NCBI RefSeq assembly: GCF_034190915.1
Contig: NW_026947502.1
Coordinates: forward strand, 32,704,785-32,768,784
Origin: Cavia porcellus
Lineage: Eukaryota; Chordata; Mammalia; Rodentia; Caviidae
Length of the DNA stretch: 64,000 nucleotides
Direction of reading: 5' to 3'
The number at the start of each line of letters is the position of its first letter. The stretch's first letter is position 1. Shown one piece after another: positions 1 through 17,910 of this stretch. Under the pieces are notes generated by a model, which was not told the DNA's origin, ran no database searches, and saw only the letters and a program-made list of their open reading frames with translations. The position numbers were made by a program, and so were the translations under genes.

Positions 1-358
1 ATCAGAGACAAATATCCAAAATCTGCAAATTAAAGGAGGGGAGGTTTATTTTTGGCTTATAGTTTGTGGAGGTTCAGTCCATAGTCAGCTGCTTCCAAGG
101 CAGGAAGAGCATGGTAGAGGGGCATGGCAGAGTAGGAAACACTCAGGGCATGATAGTGAGAAGGTAGACAGAGCTGAACCTAGGAGGGCTGGACATAAAT
201 CCACCCTTCGAAACCCCTAGTGACCGACCGATCTCTTCTAACCAGATCTTACATCCTAACTGAAATCAGCAGTAAGCCCCCATAATCCAATCACCTTCCA
301 AAGCCCCACCTGTGAGTGCACGAAGCTCTGGGAGACATTTTAAGTATAAACCATAATA
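1..358 (-). mobile_element. MaLR-type LTR, antisense, cut by window start
   Basis: Read on the minus strand this has the typical MaLR/MLT-MST solo-LTR wording: a start resembling TATGGTTTATACTT, a middle GTGGGGCTTTGG and GATTGGATTATGGGGG, and an end with AATAAACCTCCCCTCC. It lies antisense inside TGFBI intron 12. The subfamily cannot be fixed by eye, and the left edge may continue outside the window. Confidence 0.65.
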
Positions 359-5799
<5,441 letters not shown>

Positions 5800-6405
5800 C
5801 ACCGAGGACCACAGGAGGAAAGCACCTCAGCTGCTTTTACCAGTTTCTCTCAGTTTGCCAAAGAGACTATTTGAATGTGTTCAAAGCAAGTGGTCACACT
5901 TCAGTATATATGGGCGGCAACATGAAATCCAAGCCTCAGATAGGTGGGGGAATGGGAGAGAGAGATGTGCTTTTTATTTTTTATTTTTTGTTCTCCCTAA
6001 ACCTGGCTGTTAACCCACTGCATGCAGAGATCTGAATGTCGTCACCTGACATTCACTTCCAGAAGGGACCTATCCCAGACTTGGAATTTCCTACTTAAAT
6101 GAGTGCCTGGAAGAAGAAGCTGCGGTATCATGGAGCTCACAGAACATGAATCAAGCAAGCCATCATTCTGGGAAGTCCTGGAGCAGTTTTTTAAAGCTCT
6201 TATACAGCTGGAGAAATGGCATCATTATAAGCTATGAATTGAACTGTTTCTGTAGCTGTCTTGCATCTATGCGTGGCTTGGACCTTTCTATGTGGCCCTA
6301 TCTAGATAGAAAAGAAGGGGTAGATAGAGCATGTAGAGCCCAGGTTCCCTGAATATGACACAGTCATGGTGTGTTTGTAATAATAAAACCAAAGAAATGT
6401 ATGCG
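5800..6405 (+). other. TGFBI: TGFBI 3' UTR
   Basis: About 600 nt from the TAG to the inferred cleavage site. It begins CACCGAGGACCACAGGAGG and includes a T-rich run near 5970. The end is set by the AATAAA at 6382; the exact cleavage base (about 6400-6410) is inferred. Confidence 0.85.
6382..6387 (+). terminator. TGFBI: TGFBI poly(A) signal AATAAA
   Basis: A canonical AATAAA in the context TTTGTAATAATAAAACC, followed within 40 bases by GT-rich sequence (GTATGCGGGGTACGG), as expected of a downstream element. It is the first canonical hexamer I noticed after the stop codon. Confidence 0.88.
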
Positions 6406-6610
6406 GGGTACGGATGGGATCATGCGCTGGCCTGGGTGTCAGGGCGGGTTCTGCTCCTCAGGGGCTGCCATGCTCCTCATACTCAACTCCATGCAGAGAA
6501 GCTCAGCAAAGAGCTGAAAAGGATGTGTCTGAGACCCTCCAGCAGCAGCCCTCAGACCCCAGATGACCGAGAGTTGTTAGAGCCCAAACTTATGATGAAC
6601 TCATTTTCTT

Positions 6611-6752
6611 CTTTTTTGAAACAAGAGTCTTGCTATGTAGTTGAGACTGGCCTTAAACTCACTCTGTAGCCCAGGCTGGACTCAAACTTGCAGCGACCCT
6701 CTTATCCCAGCCTCCCAAGTGCTGGCATTGCAGGCACACAGCACCATGCCAG
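6611..6752 (-). mobile_element. B1 SINE
   Basis: Minus-strand B1: on the plus strand it reads ..CTTGCTATGTAGTTGAGAC.., CTGTAGCCCAGGCTGGACTC.., CCTCCCAAGTGCTGGCATTG. The two GTAG..GG(A/C)CT..AAACT units look like the 29-bp internal duplication typical of rodent B1. It lies 200 bp past the TGFBI poly(A) site. Confidence 0.85.
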
Positions 6753-8480
<1,728 letters not shown>

Positions 8481-8513
8481 CTCATGAGGTCCCAGGCTAA
8501 GCATTAATCAGGT

Positions 8514-8528
8514 GCTGCCATCTGGAGG
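8514..8528 (-). promoter_or_regulatory. Candidate CTCF site
   Basis: The minus strand reads CCTCCAGATGGCAGC, one mismatch from the CTCF consensus CCASYAGRKGGCRSY. It lies 2 kb downstream of TGFBI and next to the CA/CT repeat. Motif match only. Confidence 0.45.
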
Positions 8529-11500
8529 AGGAACTTTAGGGCTGAGGGCTCAGCCACCGGCTTTCCCTGGAGTGGGTGAGGGACAGGAGAGTCTCCCACA
8601 GAGTCCAAGGCAGAGTCCAGCACAACCAGGCTGTGCAAGGTTGTCAAGGCCTCTCCTGAGCCCTGACTGCTGAGTCCTCATCAAGGAAAAAGGAGCAGAT
8701 GAAGGGAACAGACCTTGTTCCTTCTCTTTTCTTTTTTGCTGTCCCTCTGGGGCTGGCAGGGCCTTCTGGGATATGGACTACAAGGATCCTCAGTATTGGG
8801 GCACAGAGCTTGCTCCAGGATGGGCGTACTTGTCCCCAGTGGCCAATCGAGAGGCCCCAGTGGTGGACCAGAGAAGACCCTCTCCAGGGAACTGGGTGCC
8901 TGGCTACATTGTCTCTGTTGTTCCTGCCAGCAAGGCTGTGGCCCAGGAAAGTACTGTAAGATTTTCACTCTGCTGCTCTAGAAATGGGAACTCAGAGGGG
9001 CGATCTGCCAGGTTACACAGTGAGAAGAGGCTGGACACAGCCCTGGCCCACGTGACTGCAGAATCCTTACTCCTAAACCCACAACTCCCTTCTGCCCCGC
9101 TATACCAGGACCCAGTGGAATTTACACTGAGATCTACAGTATAAATGTGGAGGCTGTGCAAGAGAATCTGAACCTGAGACAAATGGATGAATTGTGTGCA
9201 GCAAGAAGGGAGTGAATAGAGAAAATTTCCCTGGTGAGCTGACTAGGAAGCAGGCCATGCTGGACCTTGGGGGCTGTGTTAGGCATTTTGGACAGTATTC
9301 TCAATGCCACTGGAGCATTCTAGCTGGGGAGAGGCATGGGGAGGGGTACACATGGTCACATTGCTTTATTCTGCTAAAATGCAGTTTATCACTTAAACCA
9401 ACGTTGAGCATATGGTTCAGTGATATTATGCACATGTCGCATTGTTGTGAAACTTCTTTTTTGGCCTCCTCCCCTAGGTATGAGTTACTCAGAAGGAGCT
9501 GGGGCTCTGCCTAGCATTCAGCACAGGACGGGGCACACAGGAAGTATTCAAAAGTAATTAACCCAAAGCTTGGTTCCCAGAGAACAGACTGACTCTTCAC
9601 TCAGTAAGGTGGACTCAGACTCGTAATTCCCCCTGAAAAAGGAAGAGAAGTCCCCCACCCCAGGCATCTGGGGTATCCTTCTGGAGGGGAGAATAACTGG
9701 GTACAAGAAAAAGACAAAGGGCCTCGTAATCACATGACGGAATGGGTCCCTTCCTCTCCAGTAGGCCACTCCACCCTCTGACTCTTCTGAGAAGGAAGTT
9801 TCATGTTTAGAGAGTTTTTTCCTTTTCCGAGATCCTCTTCCCCCAGTTCTATTAGCAGGAGGGAGGTTTGAGATTTGGGAGTAGCACAGGCAGAGGGAAA
9901 GACTCCTGATTACATGTCCTCATTTGGGCAGAAATGAGTTTTTGAGGAAACAGATGGAAAATTACTCTCTTGCCCTGGAAGTGGGACCAATGGATCCCTA
10001 TGGTTTTTTTGGCAATAGCCCATAAATATTTCAAGTTCAGGAAGCCAGTTGCACGCAGGGACCTTTCCCTGGTGACAGCTGTGCTGGGCTCTTCACTGGA
10101 GGGTGGAGACAAAGGCCTGCTGGAGAGGCTGTTTCCCATCAGCTTTAGAGCAGAGGAGGCCTAGTCCTCCCCTGGGATCGGGGAGGGGGATTAGTACTCC
10201 TGGGTGTTTGGTTCCTCAGCCACATGGGGAAGCTCCTCAGATCCTGCTAGAGAGCAGGAAGGATGGGGTCTCTGAATCCCAGGCCCATTCCGAGAGAAAC
10301 AGCTTGTATTCGGATCCACTGGGTACAGTCTAGAGCAGGAGACTTCATCCTTCGGGCCAGGGACTCCTGACAGACATTTCCTCAGGAAAATGTAGAGATG
10401 TTTACAACACGCACAACTTCGATTACCCTTTTCCTAAAGCCCCTCCTTTAAGTACACTAGAGATTGACTTGAATTCTGCAGCTCCTCATGCCTCCCAAAT
10501 GTGACAAGCAAGTCCTAAGACACCTGGCTTAGACCCTGAGCACAGGAGGTTGTTAACACATACATACAACTCCAGTCAGCTGTCAAGCCAAGCCCCATTT
10601 TTCACTTGTATTAGGAGATAGAGGCTGTTCCTCGATAGCAGGGAGTGAGACAGAAAGAAAAGAGACGAAAGCAACAACCAGTGTGAGGTAGAGAAGCCCT
10701 CAGAAGTCAGTGCGGCCACCTCGGTAAGGGGACACTATAGACCTTGTGATGTCAGCAACATGGACTCCTTGGATGAACGATGGAGAACTCTTCTAACAAG
10801 GGAAAATCACACTGGTGGGGAATCCTGGACACCTAAGTAAAAACAAAGACAAAACCAGCAACAAAAAACTCCTACTTAAGCACTTAAGTAACATAGGATC
10901 ATTTTATTTGTATTTCATCATTTACATATTTAAGCATATTCATAGGAAGTAGATCTTGAAGGCATTTATCAACAGTCTATCCTTTATTGTGGAGCTCATG
11001 AAGTCTATACCAGTGATCGATTAAAAAATAAAAGCCTTTATCATCTTTCTAAATGAATTTTTTAGTGTTAGAACAAAATCATTAGCTTATTTGTTTTGAT
11101 TCACCCTAAGATGGAAATTCAGGGTCCTAATGAATTAATTTCGCCTACAAATTACCTTTCCATCAGAAATTCATCAATTACCTCCCCATCTGCTGCTATG
11201 TTTCTTTCCTGTTCATATCGCCTGTCTCTGGGTCACACTTTCTGTCCCTTTGATCTATATAGCTATGCTTACATCTGTAGCACACCATTTAAATAGGTGT
11301 TAATTTAGTATCTCTTAACTTCGTATACAGTTAGATCTCTTTGGTTTTGAAGGTAATGTTTTTCCTTTTCACAAAATTAACACTTTCTCATTGCAAAAGT
11401 TTTAGAAAATTTAGAACAGCAAAAAGAAAAACTCAAACATACAATTCTGCCAGGGCACACATTGTCAAATTACTTTAGCAGATCTTTCCAGATTTTGTTT

Positions 11501-11590
11501 TTGAGGAAAATCTGAGCATCTATAACATATTGTAATTTTCCTTTATTATGCTCAAATAATTATTAATAAGTTTCCAAAATAAAACAGGCA
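8529..11590. other. Intergenic, mostly unassigned
   Basis: A MIR-like fragment lies at about 8985-9075 (minus). Text at 9360-9475 (GTTCAGTGATATTATGCACA..) resembles an old L1-derived segment. An AT-rich stretch from 10,860 to 11,590 includes wording like old L1 3' ends. No gene was recognised. Confidence 0.45.
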
Positions 11591-12092
11591 TGTGGGAGTC
11601 AGAATTTTAAGACAGTTTCCATGACTTTCAGCTCTGGTGTTACTGCCTTGATGGCACCAGGAAGACAACTCTGGGAGCTCCCAGTTCAACCACACAGTCT
11701 TTTAAAAGTAGAGTTTCCTTAAACCGGTGACTGAAATGTGAATCAGAGAGAAGCTTGAGAAGGACTCCGTGCAGTGTGGCTGGTTTACAGGTGAGTGAGT
11801 AGAGGTCCATGAGAGAGAGAAGGCTGAAGGGAGAGAGCCCCAGCTGCTGGCCATTCAGATCTACATTCACAAGGACCTGAAGCCAGCCGCCTATCCCACT
11901 GAGCTTCGAAAGGGATTTCTCTCTGCGGCCTCCAGTAAGAGCCCCATGGACGCCATTCTGAGAAACTAAAGAGAGAACCCGGCAGAACCCACTCAGAATT
12001 CTGGCTGCAGATGTGTGAGACAAGGAGTGGGTGTTACTTTGAAGCTCCTCAGTTTGTGGTTACTTGCTAGGCAGTGATAGAAAACTAACACA
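11591..12092 (+). mobile_element. MLT1-type MaLR LTR
   Basis: The end of this element (CTCAGTTTGTGGTTACTTGC.., ATAGAAAACTAACACAG) is the classic MLT1 3' terminus. Internal phrases such as GGACCTGAAGCCAGCCGCC and ACTGAGCTTCGAAAGGGATT also fit. It is strongly diverged, so an old insertion. The left edge is approximate. Confidence 0.6.
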
Positions 12093-12784
12093 GGGAGAAG
12101 GCTGATAAGAGCAACACCCTTTCATCATAACCCTTCTCACTATATGTTTAACATTAGAAAAAGTGCGTATTTGGGAATAATTGTATGAGTTTAACTGCAC
12201 TTCTTCACTAATCACTTGCAGAGGCCACTTTGCACCATGGAAAGCCTGGGTCCTCGGTCAGCAGGGATCTCTGGGCCTAGAAATCAGAGAGACCCAGTGA
12301 ACACCTACACTCACCATGCAGAAAGGGGCCTCCCTTACTGCAGGAATCAGAGTGATTCCCTGACCCCAAAACTTTCCCAGACCAACAAAAGACTTGCTAA
12401 CCCCAGGTAGGGACTTTGTATGATCCCTACACTTCTATGTTTCCAGACTCCCTCCCTCAATAGCTGATGACCCAAGGACATCCATGCATGGTGGCATAAC
12501 ATTGGACCGACCAGCTCTATTCCCCATGAGCATAGCCTATGAGAGCTGATGGGGTCTTCTAGAATCAATGGTGCACCATTGCATTTAACACGTAGTGGTT
12601 CTTCCTTATAGCAGTCAGAGGTGGCCACAAGGCTGGCTAGATACAGATTAGACTGCAAAGGGCCCTGGAGCTCCTCAATCACACCCTCTGGTGTCAATAA
12701 TTATGATCAAAGCCACATCTTACTGAAGCCTTGGTTCATACAAAGCCTCATGATAAGTAATTTACATTTACATTCTAATTTATT

Positions 12785-12848
12785 ATCTTATGTTCCTGGT
12801 TTACAGAGAAGAAAACTGAGGCTCAGAGAAGTTGAGTAACAGCTATGT
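12785..12848 (-). mobile_element. MIR fragment
   Basis: TTACAGAGAAGAAAACTGAGG and CTCAGAGAAGTTGAGTAAC match the reverse of the conserved MIR core. Confidence 0.6.
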
Positions 12849-12849
12849 A

Positions 12850-13200
12850 GTGAATGTTTGTTTTTCTCTAAACTTCATATGCTGAAATCCTAATCTGCTG
12901 TGCGATGGCATTTGGAGATGGGGCTTTATGGCATAAGTCATAAGGTTGGAATTTTCATGCTGGAGTCAGTGCCCTTCTGCAAAGAGACCAGCAGGAACTT
13001 GCTTCCTCTTTTTTTCCACTAAGCCAAGATACAGCAAAATGGTATCCATTTATAAATCAGGGAAACGTCTCTATCATGAGTCAAGTTGGCTGGCACCTTG
13101 ACTGTGCATTTCCCAGACATTAATGCTGTAATAATTTTATGTACTTTCAAAAGCCAGTGGTATTTTGTTATAGCTGTCTGAGTTAAGTCAGTTAATTTAC
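12850..13200 (+). mobile_element. MLT1/MST-type MaLR LTR
   Basis: Starts TGAATGTTTGTTTTTCTC.. with ATGCTGAAATCCTAATCTGC and GATGGCATTTGGAGATGGGG. It ends with GTGGTATTTTGTTATAGCTG. These phrases occur in the MaLR LTR order. Confidence 0.7.
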
Positions 13201-13376
13201 CCACAGAAACACTGTTAAGGAAGTGATGGAGCCAAGATTCTCAGTGCAGTCTCTCTTAACCACTGCTTTGGGTAGCCAATGGGAAAGTGTATAAATGGCA
13301 AGAGAACATAGAGAAGTGAGTCTCGTCCTGGCTCCATGTTAGAATCCTCCCAGGTGCTTTTAAAAACCCTAATACT

Positions 13377-13493
13377 GGGGCTGGGGGTTTAGCTCAGTGG
13401 CATAAGCACCTGCCTTGCAAGCAGGCGGTTGTGAGTTTGATCCCCGGTACCAATAAAAATGAAAAGGACCAAAAAAAAAAAAAAAAAAAAAAA
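13377..13493 (+). mobile_element. ID SINE (tRNA-derived), young subfamily
   Basis: Begins GGGGCTGGGGGTTTAGCTCA (A box) and continues with TTGCAAGCAGGCGG and GAGTTTGATCCCCGGTACC (B box), ending in a 23-base A tract. A short imperfect target-site duplication (AAACCCTAAT / AAATCCTAAT) flanks it. It belongs to the same subfamily as the copies at 23.1, 44.6 and 52.4 kb. Confidence 0.93.
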
Positions 13494-15237
13494 TCCTAAT
13501 CCTTGGACCTTAACTCCAGAGATTCTGATTTTATTGGTCCGGTGACTACCCAACTCTCAGTGGTTTAAAATTCTCCCCAGGTACTCTTAATGTGCTAAAC
13601 AACGAGTCTCCAAAAATACATGTGTGATCTCCAGGCTACACATTGTCAGATCTTATTTCAGTTGTGCTGGAGAAGTCCAGGAATTAGTATATCTGAAAAC
13701 TTGTTTAAATGAAGATTTGGACTCTTGGGTGAAGTCCCAGGTTAAGTGTTTCAAACAAGTTTCCAAGTGATACACATGCTACTTGGTCCAGGGCCCCATT
13801 CTGAGTGGCAAGTGTCCCCAGTTTGGAAGATCTGCCCTAGATCAATGTGTTCTAAAGTCTAGTTCTGAGACCCACAACATTAGCTGAGTGCTTGTTAAAG
13901 ATGAAATTAGGGGCCCCATCTCAGCCTGACTGCATCACAAATTCCCTGTAAATTTAGGACGCTCCCTAGGTGATCCTGGGGGTGGGGTACAGTCTGAGGG
14001 CCACTATCAGAGGTAGGGAACACATCTGGTACAGTAGCCCAGGGCCAGCACAGAGGGAGTGTCTGACTCTCACCAATTCTCATTTCCTCTGGGGGCTTAA
14101 ACTGGTCAGTCCTAGCAGGAAGCACAGGAGGCTCCTGCCGGCCACATCTGGAACCCAGCAGGAACTCTGTTTCCTGACAAGGTCAGGAGCAGCCACATTG
14201 GTATCATTATGTAAATATGCAAAAAGCAACATTCTTGAAGAAAAGCCCTTGACTTTGTGATTTTAATGAGGCCTGGCTCAGACCTCTCTCCAGATGTCAT
14301 TTAAGGGTTCACCAACAACTGCCAAGGAGAGGAAAAACAGAATTGTTTGTTTTCTCTCAATTCAACTCTCAAATTTCTGGAGCCTAAACACTCATTTCTG
14401 GAAAGCTGTGGGGTATCCCAGGGCTGAGGAAACAGGAAAGATAGTGCCTCTCTGATAGGAGTGACCAGGATTATCATTCTACATTCATTCCTCCATTCTT
14501 TCCAGAATGCCTGTCGTAAGCCAGGCTCTGTGCTAGGAAGTGGCAGGAGGAATGCCAGTATGATTTATTGTGTTATTAATGGTATCTTTATTTATAATTA
14601 GAGCTTTCACATGTCACCCCAATGATGTAGGTAATATTAATTCCCCAATTTTGCAGATGAATAAATAAGCTAGAAGAAACTGGCATATGCCCAAGTCACA
14701 GTCAGCCAGTGGAGCCACAGATCAGGGAGGAAGACGGACAGCATAGCTGTGTCTGTGCTCCTGCAAAACCCAGCTGAGGCTCTAGGTTAGAGATGTGAAG
14801 GAAACAGCTACTAGTAATTGACGGATTAACCAGGCTGTGTCTGGTGGAGCCTCCCACACTGACTCTGCTTGCCTCTAACCCACACAGGTACGCAGGCTTC
14901 AGGAGAGCTAAAGAAAGACAAGACTGAATGTTTCCTCTGGGCACCACTGCTGCTTGATGGAGCGTCTCTGTTTACTTAGTACTGACCATCTTTTCACTGG
15001 TTCCTACTGTTGGTACAGTTTGGTCACTGGGGTCACGATGGTGCAGAGAAGAATAAGCTGGAATCACTGTCCAGTTCTCAGAATTCATAGGGTCTCATGG
15101 AGCCCTCTTCCTTCTCTGCCCTGAAGACCCCAAAAGGTGGGGGTCATCAGGGGCTTTTTCAGGGAAGACTACTGGTTTCCATAGGGGTGGGAGTTTCAAA
15201 TACTTATTTATTTGTTTATTTATTTATTTATATATTT
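13494..15237. other. Intergenic, largely unassigned
   Basis: A MIR-like fragment lies at about 14,610-14,710 (minus; TTTTGCAGATGAATAAATAAG). Weak ancient-repeat wording occurs at 14,480-14,560. The rest looks unique, with no gene signal. Confidence 0.45.
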
Positions 15238-15400
15238 GCAGTAGTGGCGATCCAGCCCAGAGTTGCCCTACCACTGAGTTACATCCTTACCCCTTTCTAC
15301 CTTTTACTGAGACAGGCTCTTGCTAAATTGCTGGTTGGGTTTGCACTGCAGCACCCCCCTGCCTCAGCATCCCCCACCCCTAGCAGGTGAGATCACAGAG
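15238..15400 (-). mobile_element. B1-dID composite SINE
   Basis: On the plus strand an inverted ID-like piece (GATCCAGCCCAGAGTTGCCC.., ACTGAGTTACATCC) is followed by an inverted B1-like piece (GAGACAGGCTCTTGCTAAAT.., CCTCAGCATCCCCCACCCC). On the minus strand the order is therefore B1 then ID, the layout of B1-dID. Diverged. Confidence 0.6.
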
Positions 15401-16109
15401 GTACACCAGCTCACCAGCCCAAGGATTTCCCTTTTAAACACAGGGCCCAGAAAGCTCTCTGAGCAGGAGCTCCCTGGCTCTGAAGACAGGACTGCTCAGG
15501 TACAGCTGAATGTGGAAGGGGCAATAGAGAAGAAGAAAGGCCTTGGGCCATGGGGGTGGAGGACAGAAGCAGCCCCCTGGCTTCCCGGAGCACAGCCCCT
15601 GCCCTCCAAGCTTCCCACCGCCAGGGCTCTGGGCTAGGAGGTCTCATGAGGCTTACTTTCTGACACAAAAGTTCTTAAAAATCAGAACGCCAACAAGACG
15701 GGCCAAATAAGCAGCAGGGTCCCCTCCCGCCAGGCCCGGATTGCTGAGGGATGAGCCCTTCATGGAAAAGTAGTCAGGATGCCCATGACGTCGGGACCCA
15801 GAGACGAGTCTGAAAGGAAGAGAGCTTTATGAGCCGCGTGTCCCTGGCGGCAGGAGGCAGCCGGTCAGCAGAGCGCCTGTCTCCACTTCATCTGCCAGAT
15901 GCACGCATGTTCATTATCCGCGATTTCCTGCCCAGGCTCTTGCATTAAGCTGGCGTGTGTCTCCAGCCGGCCTCTTGGGTTTCACACGTAAGGAGCTGAG
16001 TTCATCTCCCACTCCCTCCAAGACAGCTAGTTTGTGTATCCTAATATGAACCCAGGATCTCTGAGCATTCCCTTACTGTTTTCCTAACAGAAAACAGGAA
16101 TGGAGGGTC
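15401..16109. other. Intergenic, GC-rising flank
   Basis: No repeat or gene was recognised. CpG dinucleotides become more frequent from about 15,700 onward (for example GACGTCGGGACCC near 15,787). Confidence 0.5.
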
Positions 16110-16670
16110 ATTTTCTGTGTGAAGGGTAGGCGGATGGGCCCCGCTGGGTGGCTGCGAGTGCTCCGGGTGGAAGGAGAGGGAGGGTCAGAGTCAGGGTTCT
16201 TGGGATCAGGTTGCAGAGGCCACGGAAAGGAACTGAATCCAGAGGCCATCAATTCAATGGTGTGGCACTTCCCTACCGCCCTCCAGGGCCAGCGGGGCTC
16301 GGGAAGAAGGCCACGACCTGCATGAGCCGAGGGGGCAAGGTCCCGAGACCCTCTGCTCAGAATGGGAGGCTCTTCCCACGCTCGAGAGCTGCGAGGCTGC
16401 ACAGGCAGCTGAGGCTCCGGGACCGGAGCAAAGGCGCAGGGGTGTTATCAGGACCCGGAGGGATGGGTGGCGAGAAAGGGCCCTCGCCGGGATCCTGGAC
16501 AGGCTCAGAGAGCTGAGAGGCCCCAGGGTAGCCCCAGAGCCGCTACCCCGCCTCGGGGCGCGGTCTCCTCCTCCCGGGGACGCAGGGATTCTCTGCGCTC
16601 TGGAAGACACCGCCTTACACCAACTCAGTCTTCCCCAAGGGCGCGGCAGCCACTTTCTCTGACGCCCTAG
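16110..16670. promoter_or_regulatory. CpG-rich block left of VTRNA2-1
   Basis: High GC with frequent CpG, for example CTCGAGAGCTGCGAGG, CCGGGACCGGAGC, CCCGCCTCGGGGCGCGG and CCCGGGGACGC. It lies 0.8-1.4 kb to the 3' side of the VTRNA2-1 transcript. In human the methylation-variable VTRNA2-1 region also extends well to the 3' side of the RNA, so this may be its left part. Open frames here are side effects of GC content. Confidence 0.65.
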
Positions 16671-17440
16671 GGCTGGGCAGCTGGGCTACAGCTCCAGACA
16701 GGAATTAATGTGAAAACACTGGAGCCTATCTCCGCGCCGTATTCCGCTTAACTCAGAAAATACTCAGTCTGGCCCACGATGTGCTTAATACTGGGAATAC
16801 CGCGACGGTAGGAGGTCCCCGTCCTGGTGCATGGTATATCCTAGAGGGCAGGAAACAGAGAAATCACATACGATGTCTGCAGATTGTGCAGACTACTAGG
16901 AGCAAACAAGTATAGAGTGGAGAGAGGAAGAGAAGGAACTTTTAGCGACCCACGCGTGACTGCACAGCTCAGGAGGAAAGAACTTGGGGCTTTTGAGGAC
17001 TCACAGGAAAATCCCCAGGCAGCCCCCAGGTAGCTGTCAAGTCAGGACGGGAGGGCCTCCCAAGCTGGACTTAGCAAGCAAGTCCTCGTGGGTGGCGATG
17101 TATGCAAAGAAAATAGTCTGAAAGGACAAAAGGTGGTCTGTATTGTTATTAGGGGGGAGGAGGTTTGCTGAAATATGACATCCATAATCCACACCACTGC
17201 CTGGAGGTCCGGACGCCTCTGACCGCAAGGTCATAGCCTCTGCTGCGCCCCGCTCTGCTGCGCTGGGTTCCCAGGTGTTTGAATTTGCAGCATAAGGTGA
17301 TCAGCTCCTCTATAGCATCGAGGGACGCCAAGCCCAGGGGTGAACCCTCCACACCGCCCGTCAGATCATCAAAGCCACTCGAATAAGTTTCAGCGAATTT
17401 AAAAGGGACAAAGAGCGCAACCCAAGTCTCCAAAACAAGG
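16671..17440. other. Spacer between two CpG-rich blocks
   Basis: CpG is lower than on either side. No repeat family or exon was recognised. Scattered CpG (CGACGGTAGG, CCACGCGTGAC) suggests a decayed or shore part of the same island. Confidence 0.45.
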
Positions 17441-17475
17441 GAGCGCGTGGAAGTCGGTGTACGCGAAAGTTGCAC

Positions 17476-17578
17476 AAAAGGGTCAGAAAGCACCCGCGGG
17501 TCTCGAACCCCAGCGCAGGATGTAGACAGATGATAAGTCCAGCGTGAGGAAGTAACCGCTTGAGCTAAAGCCGACCCG
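17476..17578 (-). ncRNA. VTRNA2-1: VTRNA2-1 / nc886 orthologue
   Basis: nc886 is a Pol III transcript of about 101 nt, first classed as vault RNA 2-1 and pre-miR-886, known in human as a direct inhibitor of the kinase PKR. The minus strand starts CGGGTCGGCTTTAGCTCAAG and ends GCTTTCTGACCC followed by TTTT (17476-17479), a Pol III terminator. The A box TAGCTCAAGCGG is at 17556-17567 and the B box GGTTCGAGACC at 17499-17509. The ends pair as GGGUCGG with CUGACCC, closing a stem. Both boxes, the stem and the flanking GGTTACTTCCTCA match human nc886 as I remember it; the changes cluster in the central loop. Its place between TGFBI and SMAD5, on the strand opposite TGFBI, is as in human. A stray tRNA pseudogene is unlikely because the non-tRNA parts match too. 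Confidence 0.94.
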
Positions 17579-17600
17579 GAGAGAGGGCCGCTGCTGAAAC

Positions 17601-17626
17601 TTCTAAACCCTGGAGGAGTGACGTGG
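17601..17626 (-). promoter_or_regulatory. VTRNA2-1 upstream elements (CRE-like, TATA-like)
   Basis: TGACGTGG at 17619-17626 (plus-strand reading) is CRE-like and lies 41-48 bp upstream of the RNA start. TTTAGAA on the minus strand near 17601-17607 is a weak TATA-like sequence at about -25 to -30. Vault-type Pol III genes often combine internal A/B boxes with such upstream sites. The functional role is inferred. Confidence 0.45.
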
Positions 17627-17910
17627 CGGGGGCCGGGCCGGCGGCTTCCCCGCCCCAGAGGCCCGCGTCAGCTGGCCCGTCCCTCCGGCGGGCGCTGGGC
17701 CACCGGAGAGCTGGTCTTCCCGGGGCTCGCGTCCGCCCGCCAGGTCCTGGCTCCGCATCGTGGAGGCCACAGAGTCCCTAGGAGAGCAGAGAGAAGAGCG
17801 CGGGGCGCGCAGGGGAGCGGGTCACGGTGCCTCCGGGTCTCGCAGCAAGGCCACTGCAGAGTCCCCTCCTTGCAGAAGTTTTATGGCAGGCGACGAGACA
17901 GCCACGGGCC

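Larger units (their letters stand above)
17441..17910. promoter_or_regulatory. CpG island containing VTRNA2-1
   Basis: Dense CpG across the RNA gene and about 330 bp upstream of its 5' end (GGGGCCGGGCCGGCGGC, CCCTCCGGCGGGCGC, GCGCGGGGCGCGC). The human counterpart is a CpG island with variable maternal methylation; whether that holds here cannot be seen from sequence. Confidence 0.8.

Noticed and set aside
16254..16610. Open frames of about 120 codons on both strands at 16.1-16.6 kb
   Set aside because: The same base-composition effect in a CpG-rich block; both strands are open at once.
17476..17578. Reading the 17.5 kb RNA as a tRNA pseudogene or ID SINE
   Set aside because: It has tRNA-like A and B boxes, but the non-box parts, end stem, terminator and locus match VTRNA2-1, and it lacks the ID 3' part and A tail.
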